Part shown: piece after piece, positions 25,801 to 34,224 of the stretch
Layout of the letters: each line of letters begins with the position of its first letter
How positions within the stretch are numbered: the first letter of the stretch is position 1
Assembly (NCBI GenBank): GCA_016794425.1
Contig: JAEUHR010000003.1
Span: forward strand, 235,046 to 299,045
Direction of reading: 5' to 3'
Length of the DNA: 64,000 bases
Origin: Planctomycetota bacterium
Lineage (GTDB): Bacteria; Planctomycetota; UBA1135; UBA2386
The notes under the pieces: model-generated
The model's input: only the letters and a program-made list of their open reading frames with translations
The model's database searches: none
What the model was told of the DNA's origin: nothing
Program-made: the position numbers and the translations under genes

Positions 25801-28407
25801 ATGGCCGCAGCAGCGCGCAAACCCGAAGTGCTCGCACCTGCCGGCGCCCTGCCGCAGCTGCTCGCCGCGCTGCGCCACGGCGCCGACGCGGTCTACTTCG
25901 GCCTGCAGGACGGGTTCAACGCGCGCGCCCGGGCCGCCAACTTCGCGCTGGCCGACCTGCCGGCGACCACCGCGCGGATCCACCGGGCCGGCGCCCGCGC
26001 CTACCTGACGCTGAACACGCTGGTGTTCGAACCGGAACTGCCGGCGCTCGAACGCGTGCTGCGCGCCGTCGCCGCCGCGGGCGTCGACGCGCTGATCGTG
26101 CAGGATCCCGCCGTCTGCCTGCTGGCGCGCGCCGTGTGTCCGCAGCTCGAACTGCACGCGAGCACGCAGATGACGATCGCCGAGCCCGGCGCGGTGCCGT
26201 TCGCGCAGGCGCTCGGCGTCACGCGCGTGGTCGTGCCGCGCGAGCTGTCGCTGGCCGAGATCGAGCAGTTCGCGGCCGCCAGCGCGCTCGAACTCGAGGT
26301 GTTCGTGCACGGCGCGCTGTGCGTGTCGTGGAGCGGCCAGTGCCTGACCAGCGAGGCCTGGGGCGGTCGCTCGGCCAACCGCGGCCAGTGCGCGCAGAGC
26401 TGCCGCATGCCGTACGACCTGATCGTCGACGGCGTGCGCCGCGACCTCGGCGACGTGCGCTACCTGCTGAGCCCGAAGGATCTGGCCGGCGCCCGCGCGA
26501 TGCCCGAGCTGCTGCGCATCGGCGTGCACGGCCTGAAGATCGAAGGCCGCCAGAAGGGGCCGGCCTACGTCGCCACCGCGACCGGCGGTTACCGGCGCTG
26601 GGTCGACGCGCTGGCCACCGGCAGCGACCGCCGCGCCGCCGAACGGCAGCTCGCGCAGGACCTGCTGGCGATGTCGCTGGCGTACACGCGCGGCTTCTCG
26701 GACGGCTTCTTCGCCGGCAGCGACCACCAGACGCTGGTCGAGGGCCGGTTCCCGAAGCACCGCGGGGTCTGTCTGGGGCGCGTTGCGCGCGTGGCCGGCG
26801 ACACGGTGGTCGTGCGGCCCGACCCCGACGGGCGGCCGTGGACCGGTGGCCTCGGGCTCGCGGTGCGGCCGGCCGCGCCGACCGGCGAACCGGCGGTGCC
26901 GATCGATGCCGCCGGCGCTGCGGCGCCGCTGCGGCTCGAACCGGGCATGGGCGTCGTGTTCGACCAGGGCGATCCGGAGAGCCCCGACGAACCCGGCGGG
27001 CCGGTGTTCTTCGTCGACCGGGCCGACGGCGAACTGCGGCTCGGCTTCGGCCGGCCCGGCCCCGACCTGACGCGGGTACGGCCGGGCGACCGTGTGTTCG
27101 TCACCAGCGATCCGGCGCTCGCGGCGGCCGTGCAGCGCGAGCTGCGCGATGCCGACGCCGAGCCGAGCGGCCGCAACGGCCTCTCGCTGCGGATCGCCGG
27201 CGCCGCCGGCGCGCCGCTGGTCGCGACCGCCACCTGCGGCGGCTTCACGGCCAGCGCGGCGACCGCGTCGCCGCTGCAGCCGGCGCGCGGGACGGGCCTC
27301 GACGCCGAGCTGCTGCGCGAGAAGCTCGGCGCGTTCGGCGGCACGCCGTTCCGCCTCGACGCGCTCGACGCAGAGGCGCTGGCGCCGGGCCTGCACGTAG
27401 CCGCCAGCGAACTGAAGGAACTGCGGCGCGCGCTGGTCGCCGAGCTGCTGCCGCAGCTCGAGCGCGGCCCGCAGCGGACGCTCGACGCCCGGCCGGCGCT
27501 CGCGCGCGTGCGCGCGGCGCAGACCGTGACCGCGGCGCCGCCGGCGGCGCCGACGGTGGTGCCGCTGCTGCGCAGCGACGCCCAGCTGGAGGCGGCGCTG
27601 GCGGCCGGGTGCCGCGAGGTCGAACTGGACTGGATGGAGTTCACCGGCCTCGGCACCGCGGTCGCGCGCGCGCGACAGGCCGGTGCCGCGGTGACGATCG
27701 CGACGACGCGCATCGGCAAGCCCGGCGAGGAGGCGCTGCTCGAGCGGATCCGCCGGCTCGCGCCCGACGCGGTGCTGGTGCGGCACCTAGGTGCCCTGAT
27801 GCGGTGCCTCGACTGGCGGCGCGCCGGCGACACCTGCCTGCTGCACGGCGACTTCGCGCTGAACGCCGCCAACTCGCTGACCACGAACCACCTGCTCGGT
27901 CTCGGCCTCGACACGGTCACCGCGTCGTTCGACCTCGACGAGGCGCAGCTGTTCGCGATGGCGGCGCACGTGCCGGCCGGGCGGCTGGCGGTGGTCGCGC
28001 ACCATCGCATCCCGACGTTCCACACCGAACACTGCGTCTACTCGCACCTGCTCAGCTCTGGCCGCGACTACCGTTCGTGCGGCCGCCCGTGCGAACGGCA
28101 CCAGGTCGCGCTGCGTGACCACCAGGGACGCGAGCATCCGGTGATCGTCGACGTCGGCTGCCGCAACACGGTGTTCCACCACGCGCCGCAGCAGAGTGCG
28201 GCGTGGGCCGCGGGCCTGGTCGCGGCCGGCGTGCGGCGCTTCCGCGTCGAGTTCGTGCGCGAGGACGGTGCTTCGGTGCGGCAGGTGCTGGCCGCCTGGC
28301 GCGACCTGCTCGCCGGCCGCTGCGACGCGGCCGCGGTCGGCCAGCGCACTGGCGCGACGAGCCAGTTCGGCGTCGCCCAGGGTGGCATGGCGCTGCTGGC
28401 CGAGTGA
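25801..28407 (+). CDS. U32-family peptidase/hydroxylase-like protein (RlhA/YhbU type, double length)
   Basis: 868 aa, cytoplasmic. The N-terminal U32 domain is clear: EVLAPAGALPQLLAALRHGADAVYFG, ELHASTQMTI, VVVPRELSLAEIEQF, FVHGALCVSWSGQC and RGQCAQSCRMPYDL, with the cysteines that bind the Fe-S cluster in this family. A middle beta-rich section (residues ~320-560) is followed by a second U32-like half ending in HTEHCVYSHLLSSG..YRSCGRPCERHQVAL. U32 proteins of this layout act in 23S rRNA C2501 hydroxylation (RlhA) or related prephenate-dependent hydroxylations. A chorismate mutase, which makes prephenate, lies next door in divergent orientation. Confidence 0.9.
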   Translation: MAAAARKPEVLAPAGALPQLLAALRHGADAVYFGLQDGFNARARAANFALADLPATTARIHRAGARAYLTLNTLVFEPELPALERVLRAVAAAGVDALIVQDPAVCLLARAVCPQLELHASTQMTIAEPGAVPFAQALGVTRVVVPRELSLAEIEQFAAASALELEVFVHGALCVSWSGQCLTSEAWGGRSANRGQCAQSCRMPYDLIVDGVRRDLGDVRYLLSPKDLAGARAMPELLRIGVHGLKIEGRQKGPAYVATATGGYRRWVDALATGSDRRAAERQLAQDLLAMSLAYTRGFSDGFFAGSDHQTLVEGRFPKHRGVCLGRVARVAGDTVVVRPDPDGRPWTGGLGLAVRPAAPTGEPAVPIDAAGAAAPLRLEPGMGVVFDQGDPESPDEPGGPVFFVDRADGELRLGFGRPGPDLTRVRPGDRVFVTSDPALAAAVQRELRDADAEPSGRNGLSLRIAGAAGAPLVATATCGGFTASAATASPLQPARGTGLDAELLREKLGAFGGTPFRLDALDAEALAPGLHVAASELKELRRALVAELLPQLERGPQRTLDARPALARVRAAQTVTAAPPAAPTVVPLLRSDAQLEAALAAGCREVELDWMEFTGLGTAVARARQAGAAVTIATTRIGKPGEEALLERIRRLAPDAVLVRHLGALMRCLDWRRAGDTCLLHGDFALNAANSLTTNHLLGLGLDTVTASFDLDEAQLFAMAAHVPAGRLAVVAHHRIPTFHTEHCVYSHLLSSGRDYRSCGRPCERHQVALRDHQGREHPVIVDVGCRNTVFHHAPQQSAAWAAGLVAAGVRRFRVEFVREDGASVRQVLAAWRDLLAGRCDAAAVGQRTGATSQFGVAQGGMALLAE

Positions 28408-28435
28408 GCGGCGCGCGCGGCGGCCGCGACCGGCT

Positions 28436-29056
28436 TCAGTCCTCGCCGTCGCCGGTCAGCCGCTCGAGTTCGAGCGCCAGTGCGGCGCGGGCCCGCTGCA
28501 GCAGCATCCGGCTGGCGCCTTCGCTGCGCTGCAGGCGGTCGGCGATCTCACGGTGAGACAGACCTTCGAACACGGCCAGTTCGATGATCCGGGCGTGGTC
28601 GGGCTCGAGCTTCTGCAGGGCGGCGCGCACCAGGGTCTGCCGCTCGTCCTGGGCCACCTCGGCGCTGGGCGTCGGCGGCGTGTCGTGCAGGATGCGCGCC
28701 AGCGCGTTGCGCTGCGAGGTCCGCGACGGGGCGCGCCGTTTGCGGGCGCCGAACCAGCGGTGCTGGCGCTGGATGTCGTGCTCGATGATCTGCGACACCC
28801 AGGCGACGAAGGCATCGGGCGTCCGGCCTTCGAACCGCGGCAGCGCGTCCAGCATCGCCAGGTAGGCGTTCTGCAGGATGTCGGAGCGCCGCAACGACGT
28901 GCGCAGGCGCGCGCCGAGCCGCCGGTCGACGACCCGCCGCAGCCGTGCCTCCGTTGCCGCCAGGACTTCGTCCAACGCCGCGCCGTCACCAGCCCGGGCG
29001 CGGTCCAGGGCATGGCCGAACGCGGTCAGGTCGAGATCCTCGGCAGGAGGCGGCAT
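28436..29056 (-). CDS. Sigma-70 family RNA polymerase sigma factor (planctomycete ECF type)
   Basis: 206 aa. Region 2 is seen around residues 45-115 (RTSLRRSDILQNAYLAMLDALPRFEGRTPDAFVAWVSQIIEHDIQRQHRWFGARKR), and region 4 around 150-200 (LEPDHARIIELAVFEGLSHREIADRLQRSEGASRMLLQRAR). The start was placed at the ATG at 29056 because a TATTCT hexamer is only 7 nt upstream; an in-frame ATG at 29101 is possible. No anti-sigma gene follows. It is divergent from a secreted protein and Ser/Thr kinase pair (110 bp), so phosphorylation-based control is conceivable. Confidence 0.88.
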   Translation of the reverse strand: MPPPAEDLDLTAFGHALDRARAGDGAALDEVLAATEARLRRVVDRRLGARLRTSLRRSDILQNAYLAMLDALPRFEGRTPDAFVAWVSQIIEHDIQRQHRWFGARKRRAPSRTSQRNALARILHDTPPTPSAEVAQDERQTLVRAALQKLEPDHARIIELAVFEGLSHREIADRLQRSEGASRMLLQRARAALALELERLTGDGED

Positions 29057-29063
29057 CGGCGGC

Positions 29064-29069
29064 AGAATA
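29064..29069 (-). promoter_or_regulatory. -10-like hexamer TATTCT upstream of the sigma factor gene
   Basis: TATTCT on the minus strand ends 7 nt before the ATG at 29056. It supports that start over the upstream in-frame ATG and implies a leaderless message. Confidence 0.42.
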
Positions 29070-29165
29070 GCATCGGCGCGTGACGCCGGAACACGTTCCA
29101 TCCTCGAGAGGCCATTCCGCCGGCACCGCCAGCCGGTCGCCTTCCCAACCTCACTCCCGACTCGC

Positions 29166-30344
29166 ATGCGATCTCCGTTCCTGTCCGTGTGGACCTCCGT
29201 TGCCCTGGCCGCGTTCGCCGCGGCGCAGAACCCGGGCCCGCTGCAGCTGCGCGGCTACGACCCGGTCACCGGCTTCGAGCAGCTGAGCAACTCGACGCGC
29301 GCGCCGTCCGTCGAGATCCGCTATGGCGAGCAGCCCGGCGAAGCCACCTTGCTGCTGGTGCACACGACGGTCGACGTCTCGGTCGCGGGGCAGGTCGTCG
29401 CGCGGTCGGTCGCCCAGGTGGTTCCGTCCCTGGTGGCGCCGACCTGGACGCTGGCGAACCTGAGCCTGCCGCCGCAGTTCAAGAAGTCGCAAGCCAACTC
29501 GACCGCGTTGCGCATCCCGCCGGGTCGCATCGTGCGGCACCTGCAGACATGGCTGGCGGCAGGTGCGCCCGCGCAGTTCGGTTCCCACAACACGACGACC
29601 GCCAATCGGACCGTGATCTGGGACGATCCGCACTGGGACCGGCTGGAGTTCGACTACGACGAACGCCAGGCCTGGATGGCCGGCAACTGGTCCTACGTGC
29701 AGTCCGCGCCCGTGGTCGAGGTCGGCGGCGTGGCGAGCCGCGCTGCGACCCTCGCCGTGCACGAACACGCGCTGGCGAACAACTACTCGGTCGACCCCGC
29801 CTCACTGGATGCCCTGGACACGTTCCTGCACCGCGAACTCGGCTTCGAGGTGTTCGTGCAGCCCGTGCACATCGGGATGCCGGGAATCGACGGCAAGCGT
29901 CCGATCCGCCTGGGCCAGTACGCCACGATCCGCCGCCGCGCCTTGCTCGAGGACCAGCCGATCGGCGACGCGGGCCTCTGGCACCAGTTCTGGGGCGCGG
30001 AGCGCTGGCTGCCGTCGCTGTTCCAGTCGCAGGTCAACACCTACCTCGGCTTGAAGGGGGAGTACATGCACGTGCTGTTCTCCTCGCCGGTGGTCGAGCT
30101 GACGGCCTGGGTGCCGACGACGTACGGCTACGTGCCGAGGCTGCAGCGCGACAACCTGAACGTCCTCGGGCCGAACACCGGCCGCGTGCGGCCCGAGATC
30201 GCGATCTTCGACCTGCCGCTCGATGCGGTGTCGGGCATCGTCTACTTCAGCGCCCTCGGACCGAACGGACTGTTGCCGATCACGCCGGTCGGCGCGATGT
30301 CCGGCGGGGCCCTGCTGCACGCCGGGGACATGCCGGTCTGGTGA
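29166..30344 (+). CDS. Secreted protein of unknown function coupled to a Ser/Thr kinase gene
   Basis: 392 aa, signal peptide MRSPFLSVWTSVALAAFAAAQ. The mature protein is beta-rich and unusually rich in Trp and Tyr (WDDPHWDRLEFDYDERQAWMAGNWSYV). It has no Cys and no enzyme motif I recognise. Base composition is less extreme than in its neighbours. Its TGA overlaps the GTG of the kinase gene (GTGA), so the two are translationally coupled, which is unusual for a secreted protein and a kinase. Possibly an extracytoplasmic ligand or sensor component for that kinase; this is inference from coupling alone. Confidence 0.72.
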   Translation: MRSPFLSVWTSVALAAFAAAQNPGPLQLRGYDPVTGFEQLSNSTRAPSVEIRYGEQPGEATLLLVHTTVDVSVAGQVVARSVAQVVPSLVAPTWTLANLSLPPQFKKSQANSTALRIPPGRIVRHLQTWLAAGAPAQFGSHNTTTANRTVIWDDPHWDRLEFDYDERQAWMAGNWSYVQSAPVVEVGGVASRAATLAVHEHALANNYSVDPASLDALDTFLHRELGFEVFVQPVHIGMPGIDGKRPIRLGQYATIRRRALLEDQPIGDAGLWHQFWGAERWLPSLFQSQVNTYLGLKGEYMHVLFSSPVVELTAWVPTTYGYVPRLQRDNLNVLGPNTGRVRPEIAIFDLPLDAVSGIVYFSALGPNGLLPITPVGAMSGGALLHAGDMPVW

Positions 30345-33300
30345 GCTCGCCCGCGACGGACGACCCGCGCCTCGCCGGCATCCTCGAGGCGTGCTACGCG
30401 GCGCTGGACGCCGGCGCGGAGCCCGACCTCGATCGCTTGTGCGAGGCGGCGCCCGAGCTACGGCGCCGCGTCGCCCGCCTGCTCGACCGCGAGCGCAGCC
30501 TGTGGACGTCGTGCCGCGGCAGCGGCGATCTGCCGCCGGCCGACCGGGACGCGGATCTGCTGGCGGCGATGCCGCGGCGGATCGGCGACTACGAACTGCT
30601 CGAACCGATCGGCGCCGGCGGCATGAGCCGCGTCTACCGCGCGCGGCAGGCCGGCCTCGACCGCGAAGTGGCGCTGAAGGTGCTGCGGCCCGAGATCGTC
30701 GCCAGCAGCACGGGGCGGCTGCGGTTCTCGCGCGAGGCGACGGTCACCGCGGCGCTCGAGCACCCCAACATCGTGCCGGTCTACGCGGCCGGCGATGCCG
30801 ACGGTCACGTCTACCTGGCGATGCGTCTGTTGCGCGGCCAGTCGCTCGACCGCGCGCCGACGCCGCTGCCGCCGCGCCAGGTGGCGACGATCGGGGTCGA
30901 AGCGGCGTCGGCGCTGCAGGCCGCGCACGAGATCGGTGTGCTGCACCGCGACATCAAGCCGGCCAACCTGCTGCTCGAGCGCGGCCGCACGTTCGTGGTC
31001 GACTTCGGGCTGGCGGCGTTCGCGCATCAGGCGAACCTGCTGACGCAACCGAACACCACGCCCGGCACGCTGGTCTACATGGCGCCCGAACTGGTGCGCC
31101 GCCGCGGTGCCGGCGCGCTCGACGTGCGCACCGACGTCTATTCGCTCGGCGCGACGCTGTACGAAGTGCTGGCGGGCCGGCCGCCGTTCGATGCCGCCGA
31201 GCCGGTGCGCGCGCTGCAGCAGATCCTGCACCACGATCCGGCGCCGCTCGGCCTGACTGGGCCGGACCGCGACCTCGAGACGATCGTGCTGCGCGCGATG
31301 GACAAGGCGCCGCAGCGTCGCTTCGCGACCGCCGGCGAGTTCGCGGCCGAACTGCAGCGCTACCTCGACGGGGCGTCGATCGAGTCGCGGCGCCGGTCGT
31401 GGCTGCAGCGCGGTGTGCGCCTGGCGGCGCGGCATCGGGCGGCGACGGCGCTGGCCGCGGTCGCGCTGCTGCTGGCACTCGGGCTCGCGCTGCTGGTCGG
31501 TCTGCAACGCGCCGAGCGGCAGCACCGGTTCGTCGCAACGGTGGCCGCGGTCGACGCGGCGCTGGCCGGCGGCGACCTGGCGATGGTGGCGGCGCCGCTC
31601 GCGGAGCTGCGCCGCGACGCTGCCGACCACGAGGCCGTGGCCGCGCTCGACCGCCGGCTCGCGGCCGAGCGGCGCCTGCAGTTGCTCGAACTGGTGCAGA
31701 TGGTCGCTCTGGCGGAAGGCGATTCCGCGGCGCGGCAGCGGCTCGAGGCCGCCGTGGCCGCCGACGTGCACACGGGCGTCGCCGCCGCGCGCGCGGACGC
31801 GGCGCTGGCGATCGCGAGCCGCCTCGACGGTTCGGACCCGATCGGCCACCGGCCCCTGGCGCCGGCGACGCGGACCGCGCTGCCGCGTGCGGCCGCTGCG
31901 CTGTCGGCCTGGAGCAGTGGTCGGTCGATCGATGCCGCGCTCGCGGCCGCCGAACCGGCCGTCAGCAGCGCCCGCGACCACCTGGCTGTGGCCACGATCC
32001 TGCGCGCGGCGCGGCGTCCGGTGCGCTTGGCGGAGGGCGAGCTGTTGCGCGCGCAACCGGCCGCCGGCGAACTGGCGCCGCACCGCTTCGCCCTGGCGAC
32101 CGTGTTCGAAGCGGCGGGCCGCCTGCAGAGCGCCTACGACGTGCTGGCCGACCGGTTCGCCGATCCGGTGCACGGTCCGGCAGCCAGCGCCGCCTGCGCG
32201 CGCCTCGCGGCGCACCTCGGTCGGGCCGCCGACGCACGGCGCCACCTCGCCGCGGCGTCGGGGGCCGCGGACCAGGTCGGCGAGCTGCGGGCGCTGCTGC
32301 AGCTCACCGAGCTGCTGGTGCTCGACGAGCTCGGCGAGCGCGACGAGTTCTGGCGCCGCTGGCACGCCGCGCGCGGGGAACTCGGCCATCTGGCGCACTA
32401 CTGGCTGCGCGGCGGCTACGCGGCGGCCCACCTCGACGGCGACGAGGGTGTTGCCCAGGCGCGCGAGCACTTCACCGCCGGCCTGGCGACGAACCCGGAT
32501 CCCGGGCGCCGCGCGGCGCTCGAAGTCGGGCTGCTGCAGCTGGACTGGTCGGTGAGCGCCGCGGTCGCGGACCTCGAGCCGCTGGCCGACGACGTCGACC
32601 AGGCCGGCGAACGCGCCCGGCTGCGCGCGCTGGCCGAGCGCGCCGAAGCGCTGGCGGCGCGCGCGACGGCCGGCGAGTTCGAGGCGTCGACCGCGGCCGA
32701 TGCGCTGCTGGTGGCGGCGCAGGCGTGGCGCGCGGTCGGTGCGCTGGCGCGCGCCTGGGCGCTGCTCGAGCGGGTCTGTGCCGAACACGCCACCGCCGAG
32801 GCGCTGTCGCTCTACGTCTGGCTGACCGGCTACCGCGCGCTGCGCGTGCACCTCGGCGACCCGGAGGGCGACGCGAACGACCGCGCTGCCGCCGGCGACC
32901 TCGACGTGGCCGCGGCGCGCGCCTTGGCGTACGCCGATCGGTTCGCCGCGCTGCAGCGGCAGGGTGCCGGCGTCGACGCGGCCTACGCCGAGCAGGCTCA
33001 GATCGGCGCGTTCCTGTGTGCCTACGTGCTCGGCGATGCGGCGCGCTGCCTGCCGTTCGCCGTCGAACGCCGCGCCGACGCGGCGCTGGCCGAACCGGTG
33101 CAGCACGTCGTCGCCGACTGCCTGGCCGACGGCGGTGTGCCGCTCGACCGGCTGGACGTGCCGGCGGCGCGGCGCGTCACGCTGCTGGTCGCGGCCTACA
33201 CCACGCTGACCGACCTGCGCGCCGACGGCCGGCTCGAGGACCGCGACGTCGCCGCCGTCGTCGCGCGCTGGCGCGGCCACGCGACCCTGCGCGCGGCGGC

Positions 33301-33367
33301 GACCGATCCGGCGTTCGCCGAGCTGTGGCGCCTGTTGCCGCCGGCGGCCGGCAGCTCGGCGCGGTAG
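30341..33367 (+). CDS. Transmembrane Ser/Thr protein kinase with a long C-terminal repeat region
   Basis: 1008 aa, GTG start overlapping the upstream stop. Residues 1-80 are a helical N-terminal module. Residues ~81-345 are a PknB-type kinase: glycine loop IGAGGMSRVYRA, VALKVLR lysine, catalytic loop HRDIKPANLLL, DFG in VVDFGLAAF, and MAPE. One transmembrane helix (ALAAVALLLALGLALLVGL) lies near residue 370. The remaining ~620 residues are Ala-rich helical repeats without a sharp consensus, probably degenerate TPRs, on the far side of the membrane. It is a complete kinase by its motifs. It sits with a secreted protein and a divergent sigma factor. Confidence 0.9.
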   Translation: MSSPATDDPRLAGILEACYAALDAGAEPDLDRLCEAAPELRRRVARLLDRERSLWTSCRGSGDLPPADRDADLLAAMPRRIGDYELLEPIGAGGMSRVYRARQAGLDREVALKVLRPEIVASSTGRLRFSREATVTAALEHPNIVPVYAAGDADGHVYLAMRLLRGQSLDRAPTPLPPRQVATIGVEAASALQAAHEIGVLHRDIKPANLLLERGRTFVVDFGLAAFAHQANLLTQPNTTPGTLVYMAPELVRRRGAGALDVRTDVYSLGATLYEVLAGRPPFDAAEPVRALQQILHHDPAPLGLTGPDRDLETIVLRAMDKAPQRRFATAGEFAAELQRYLDGASIESRRRSWLQRGVRLAARHRAATALAAVALLLALGLALLVGLQRAERQHRFVATVAAVDAALAGGDLAMVAAPLAELRRDAADHEAVAALDRRLAAERRLQLLELVQMVALAEGDSAARQRLEAAVAADVHTGVAAARADAALAIASRLDGSDPIGHRPLAPATRTALPRAAAALSAWSSGRSIDAALAAAEPAVSSARDHLAVATILRAARRPVRLAEGELLRAQPAAGELAPHRFALATVFEAAGRLQSAYDVLADRFADPVHGPAASAACARLAAHLGRAADARRHLAAASGAADQVGELRALLQLTELLVLDELGERDEFWRRWHAARGELGHLAHYWLRGGYAAAHLDGDEGVAQAREHFTAGLATNPDPGRRAALEVGLLQLDWSVSAAVADLEPLADDVDQAGERARLRALAERAEALAARATAGEFEASTAADALLVAAQAWRAVGALARAWALLERVCAEHATAEALSLYVWLTGYRALRVHLGDPEGDANDRAAAGDLDVAAARALAYADRFAALQRQGAGVDAAYAEQAQIGAFLCAYVLGDAARCLPFAVERRADAALAEPVQHVVADCLADGGVPLDRLDVPAARRVTLLVAAYTTLTDLRADGRLEDRDVAAVVARWRGHATLRAAATDPAFAELWRLLPPAAGSSAR

Positions 33368-33805
33368 TCAGGCGCCGGCGATCGGCGGCGCGGGCGGCGG
33401 GCCGCGCCGTTGGGCCAGCAACCGGCCGAGGAAGCTGCAGTAGCCGATCGCGAACACGCAGGCGCCGTGCCAGACGCCGCGCAGCAGCAGGCTGGTCGCC
33501 GCCGGCTGCTGCCGGTCGGCCAGCCACTCGACCAGCAGTGCCACCAGCATGGCCGGCACGGCGACGAACGCGGCGGCCATCAGGGCGACGACGGTGGGGT
33601 TCGCCTGCGGCGGCAACGGCGGCAGCGGCCGTGGCCGCGCCAGCCGGCGGCCGATCGCCAGCAGCGCGAACGTCGCGGCGACCAGCACGAACCACTCGAT
33701 CGGCTGCAGCGTGATCGCGCGGAAGTGCGTGAGGCCGACCAGCCACAGCAACACGATCGCGGCCGGACACAGCGCCAGCAGGCGGCGGAACCAGAGCGGC
33801 GCCAC
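33368..33805 (-). CDS. Small polytopic membrane protein
   Basis: 145 aa, GTG start at 33805, two bases after the TAG of the DsrE-like gene. Four hydrophobic helices are visible (LLALCPAAIVLLWLVGL, WFVLVAATFALLAIG, VVALMAAAFVAVPAMLVALLV, GVWHGACVFAIGYCSFLG), with a Pro-rich loop between helices 2 and 3 and a Pro-rich tail. No family recognised. Tight coupling to the YedF-like gene suggests a joint role. It converges on the kinase gene with no gap. Confidence 0.72.
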   Translation of the reverse strand: MAPLWFRRLLALCPAAIVLLWLVGLTHFRAITLQPIEWFVLVAATFALLAIGRRLARPRPLPPLPPQANPTVVALMAAAFVAVPAMLVALLVEWLADRQQPAATSLLLRGVWHGACVFAIGYCSFLGRLLAQRRGPPPAPPIAGA

Positions 33806-33807
33806 GG

Positions 33808-34134
33808 CTACAGCGTGACGACCTTCGTCGCCCGACCGAGTTCGCGCACGATCGTGTCCATGTCGGACACCTTGCCGACCGCCGGTGTGACGCCGAAGTG
33901 CTGCAGGCACGTGCCGCACGGCACCAGGTCCACGCCGCGCTCCTCGAGCAGCCGCAGTTCGGTGAGCACCGGCGAGTCGGCGGCGACCAGCTTGACCCCG
34001 GCGTTGAAGAACACGATCGCGCCGAAGTCCGGCAGGCCGATCGACTTCTTCAGGAACGTGCCGAGGATCTTCTGGCCGAGCTGGCGGTCGCCGTGGCCCA
34101 TCTGGTCCTGGTTCAGGACGACGATCGTGTCCAT
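33808..34134 (-). CDS. DsrE-family, YedF C-terminal-like sulfurtransferase-related protein
   Basis: 108 aa. It matches the C-terminal DsrE domain of YedF: MDTIVVLNQDQMGHGDRQLGQKILGTFL, IVFFNAGVKLV, and the Cys motif VPCGTCLQHFG with two cysteines. In YedF this domain follows a TusA-like N-domain, which is missing here. YedF-type proteins are associated with selenium or sulfur transfer, and no selD or selA is in the window. The ATG at 34134 matches the domain start. It is encoded just upstream of a small membrane protein and is divergent from purD. Confidence 0.8.
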   Translation of the reverse strand: MDTIVVLNQDQMGHGDRQLGQKILGTFLKKSIGLPDFGAIVFFNAGVKLVAADSPVLTELRLLEERGVDLVPCGTCLQHFGVTPAVGKVSDMDTIVRELGRATKVVTL

Positions 34135-34208
34135 GCCGGCATCGTTGCCGCGACGCCGCGCCGCCGCCAGCGCCGAACATCGTGCTTCCGCGCCGGCGCC
34201 GTGGTCCG

Positions 34209-34214
34209 TAGCCT
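34209..34214 (+). promoter_or_regulatory. -10-like hexamer TAGCCT upstream of purD
   Basis: TAGCCT ends 10 nt before the purD ATG at 34225, with no Shine-Dalgarno sequence between them. Confidence 0.42.
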
Positions 34215-34224
34215 GTCGCCGCCC

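Noticed and set aside
30458..33280. 940-codon minus-strand open frame
   Set aside because: Antisense to the Ser/Thr kinase, whose motifs (HRD, DFG, APE) prove the plus strand is coding.
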